NCBI GenBank assembly: GCA_955652855.1
Contig: CATPCN010000725.1
Location: 1-6,151, forward strand
DNA: 6,151 nucleotides
Source of the DNA: an uncultured Chthoniobacterales bacterium
GTDB taxonomy: Bacteria > Verrucomicrobiota > Verrucomicrobiae > Chthoniobacterales > UBA10450
Reading direction: 5' to 3'
Part shown: one piece after another, positions 5,084-6,151 of the stretch
Layout: the number at the start of each line of letters is the position of its first letter
Numbering within the stretch: the stretch's first letter is position 1
Notes under the pieces: generated by a model
What the model was told of the DNA's origin: nothing
Databases searched by the model: none
Seen by the model: only the letters and a program-made list of their open reading frames with translations
Program-made: the position numbers and the translations under genes

Positions 5084-6151
5084 AATACGCGAGCATAATC
5101 GCCAGTCTCTGCCTGCTCATCGCTCCCGCTCACGCGCAACAGAGCGGAAAGAAAGCGTACCCATTCCGGGGAAAAGTGGAGCAGGTGAATACCGGCCCAA
5201 AGCCGCTCACAGTCACTAATGAACCGATCGAAGGCTGGATGGGCACGATGACCATGGTGTTCGCCGTCGACAACAAAGATGTGCTCGGTAGCATCAAGGT
5301 CGGAGATCAGATCACAGCGAAAGTCTATGACGGCGACACCACCTTGTACGAAGTGCAGGTGGTTTCGCAACCCAAAGCCGCCGCTTCAGCCGGGGCCAAC
5401 CAGGCTGGAATGCGGTTGGAAGATCTAGAGCAAATGGCTTTGGCCAATAATCCGACGATGGCCCAGGTCCAAGCGAACCTCCGTATATCGGCCGGGCTGG
5501 CCAAGCAGGCAGGTCTTTATCCAAATCCCACCGTTGGCTATTACGGCGATGAAATTCGAGGCGGCTTCACTCGCGGCGGCAAACAGGGCGGCTTCATCAG
5601 CCAAACCATCGTTACGGGAGGAAAACTCCGCGCGGCCCGCCGCGTGGCGGAACTGCAGGCACAAGAGGTGGAGACCACCGGACAGATTCAGCGCTTGCGC
5701 ATCATCAATAATGTCCGGGCGCTGTTCTATCAAGTCCTTGCCGCGCAGCGATTGGTTGAAGTCAGGCAAAATTTGGCAAAACTGGCAAGTGACGCCACGC
5801 TCACTTCCCATCAACTGGGCAACGTAGGACAAGCGGACCGTCCGGACATTCTTCAAGCGGAAGTTGAACAACAACAGGCAAACGTGAGCCTCAGGATTGC
5901 CCAGCAGAATCTACAGGCCTCTTGGAGAATGCTTGCAGCGGTCGTCGGCAAACCCGATCTTACTGTTGCCCGGCTGGAGGGTGACCTGGACGCCATTCCG
6001 GATCTTAACTACGAAGAATGGCTCGCAACAACCCTGCGCGAAAGTCCCGAAGTGAAGCTGGCGCAGCAAGCCTCCGAACGCGCTGAAGCGTCATTGTCTC
6101 AAGCCAGAAAGGCTATCATCCCCGACTTACAGGTGACGGGAATTCTGGCTC
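5080..6151 (+). CDS. CusF-like copper-binding domain fused to a TolC/CusC-type outer-membrane efflux protein, C-terminus beyond the window
   Basis: The frame is open without interruption for 357 codons to the right edge. Residues 1-19 are a signal peptide (LCLLIAPAHA, cleavage AHA-Q). Residues about 27-97 are a CusF-type small barrel (YPFRGKVEQVN, PLTVTNEPIEGW, MTMVFAVD, IKVGDQITAKVYDG) with W53, M57 and M59 matching the CusF Trp and Met ligands; the CusF histidine is absent. A linker (about 98-110, QPKAAASAGANQAG) leads into an outer-membrane efflux protein domain starting MRLEDLEQMALANNP (111-125). It has YPNPTVGYYGDE (147-158), long coiled-coil helices, the DILQAEVEQQQA motif (256-267) and the start of the second repeat near 310. 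Normal family length is about 420-480, so roughly half the channel is visible. No lipobox cysteine follows the signal. Its ATG overlaps the oxidase stop (ATGA) with AGGAG at 5064-5068, indicating translational coupling. It probably serves as the exit duct of an RND Cu(I) pump. Confidence 0.88.
   Translation, partial: MKYASIIASLCLLIAPAHAQQSGKKAYPFRGKVEQVNTGPKPLTVTNEPIEGWMGTMTMVFAVDNKDVLGSIKVGDQITAKVYDGDTTLYEVQVVSQPKAAASAGANQAGMRLEDLEQMALANNPTMAQVQANLRISAGLAKQAGLYPNPTVGYYGDEIRGGFTRGGKQGGFISQTIVTGGKLRAARRVAELQAQEVETTGQIQRLRIINNVRALFYQVLAAQRLVEVRQNLAKLASDATLTSHQLGNVGQADRPDILQAEVEQQQANVSLRIAQQNLQASWRMLAAVVGKPDLTVARLEGDLDAIPDLNYEEWLATTLRESPEVKLAQQASERAEASLSQARKAIIPDLQVTGILA

Noticed and set aside
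5425..5874. A 149-codon minus-strand frame inside the efflux-channel gene
   Set aside because: It is a shadow of the outer-membrane efflux coding frame, with no domain and no start signal.

Overview
The window holds parts of two divergent gene clusters that look like a bacterial copper-defence locus. The evidence is a multicopper oxidase with every copper ligand present, a CusF-like copper-binding domain fused to a TolC/CusC-type outer-membrane channel, and a set of small exported proteins rich in Met, His or Cys. The moderately GC-rich DNA, the family mix (AMPK-beta-like glycogen-binding module with a Cys insert, Met-rich LTxxQ protein, two-domain oxidase with a Met-rich tail) and the gene order suggest an Acidobacteriota-type (Bryobacter/Solibacter-like) chromosome. 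That placement is inference from recall and no marker gene is present to confirm it.

Left arm, minus strand, read right to left from 2096. First comes an exported protein with a long Met/Gly/Pro-rich middle and a Spy/CpxP-like C-terminal domain (1101-2096). Next is a 105-residue, apparently cytosolic AMPK-beta/CBM48-type module carrying six cysteines (756-1073). Last is a second exported, Met/Gly/Pro-rich protein (1-712) that runs off the left edge. The gaps are 27 and 43 bases with no terminator visible, so the three genes are probably one operon.

Centre, 2097-2568. This is a 472-base divergent intergenic region with no credible gene. It must hold the promoters of both arms. I see a few short inverted repeats but no recognisable copper-regulator operator.

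Right arm, plus strand. A small exported helical protein (2569-2967) is followed by a small exported Cys/His-rich protein (3082-3474). A terminator-like hairpin (3504-3531) comes next, then a Tat-exported two-domain multicopper oxidase (3569-5083). A CusF-TolC fusion overlaps the oxidase stop codon by 4 bases (ATGA) and runs off the right edge. CusB/CusA-type pump genes would be expected further right.

Working model (inference): the oxidase converts periplasmic Cu(I) to the less toxic Cu(II). The Met-, His- and Cys-rich exported proteins buffer or sense metal, or protect proteins from it. The CusF-TolC protein is the outer-membrane exit of an RND copper pump, with a metallochaperone built into the channel. 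The role of the glycogen-binding-like module is unknown and is the oddest element of the locus.
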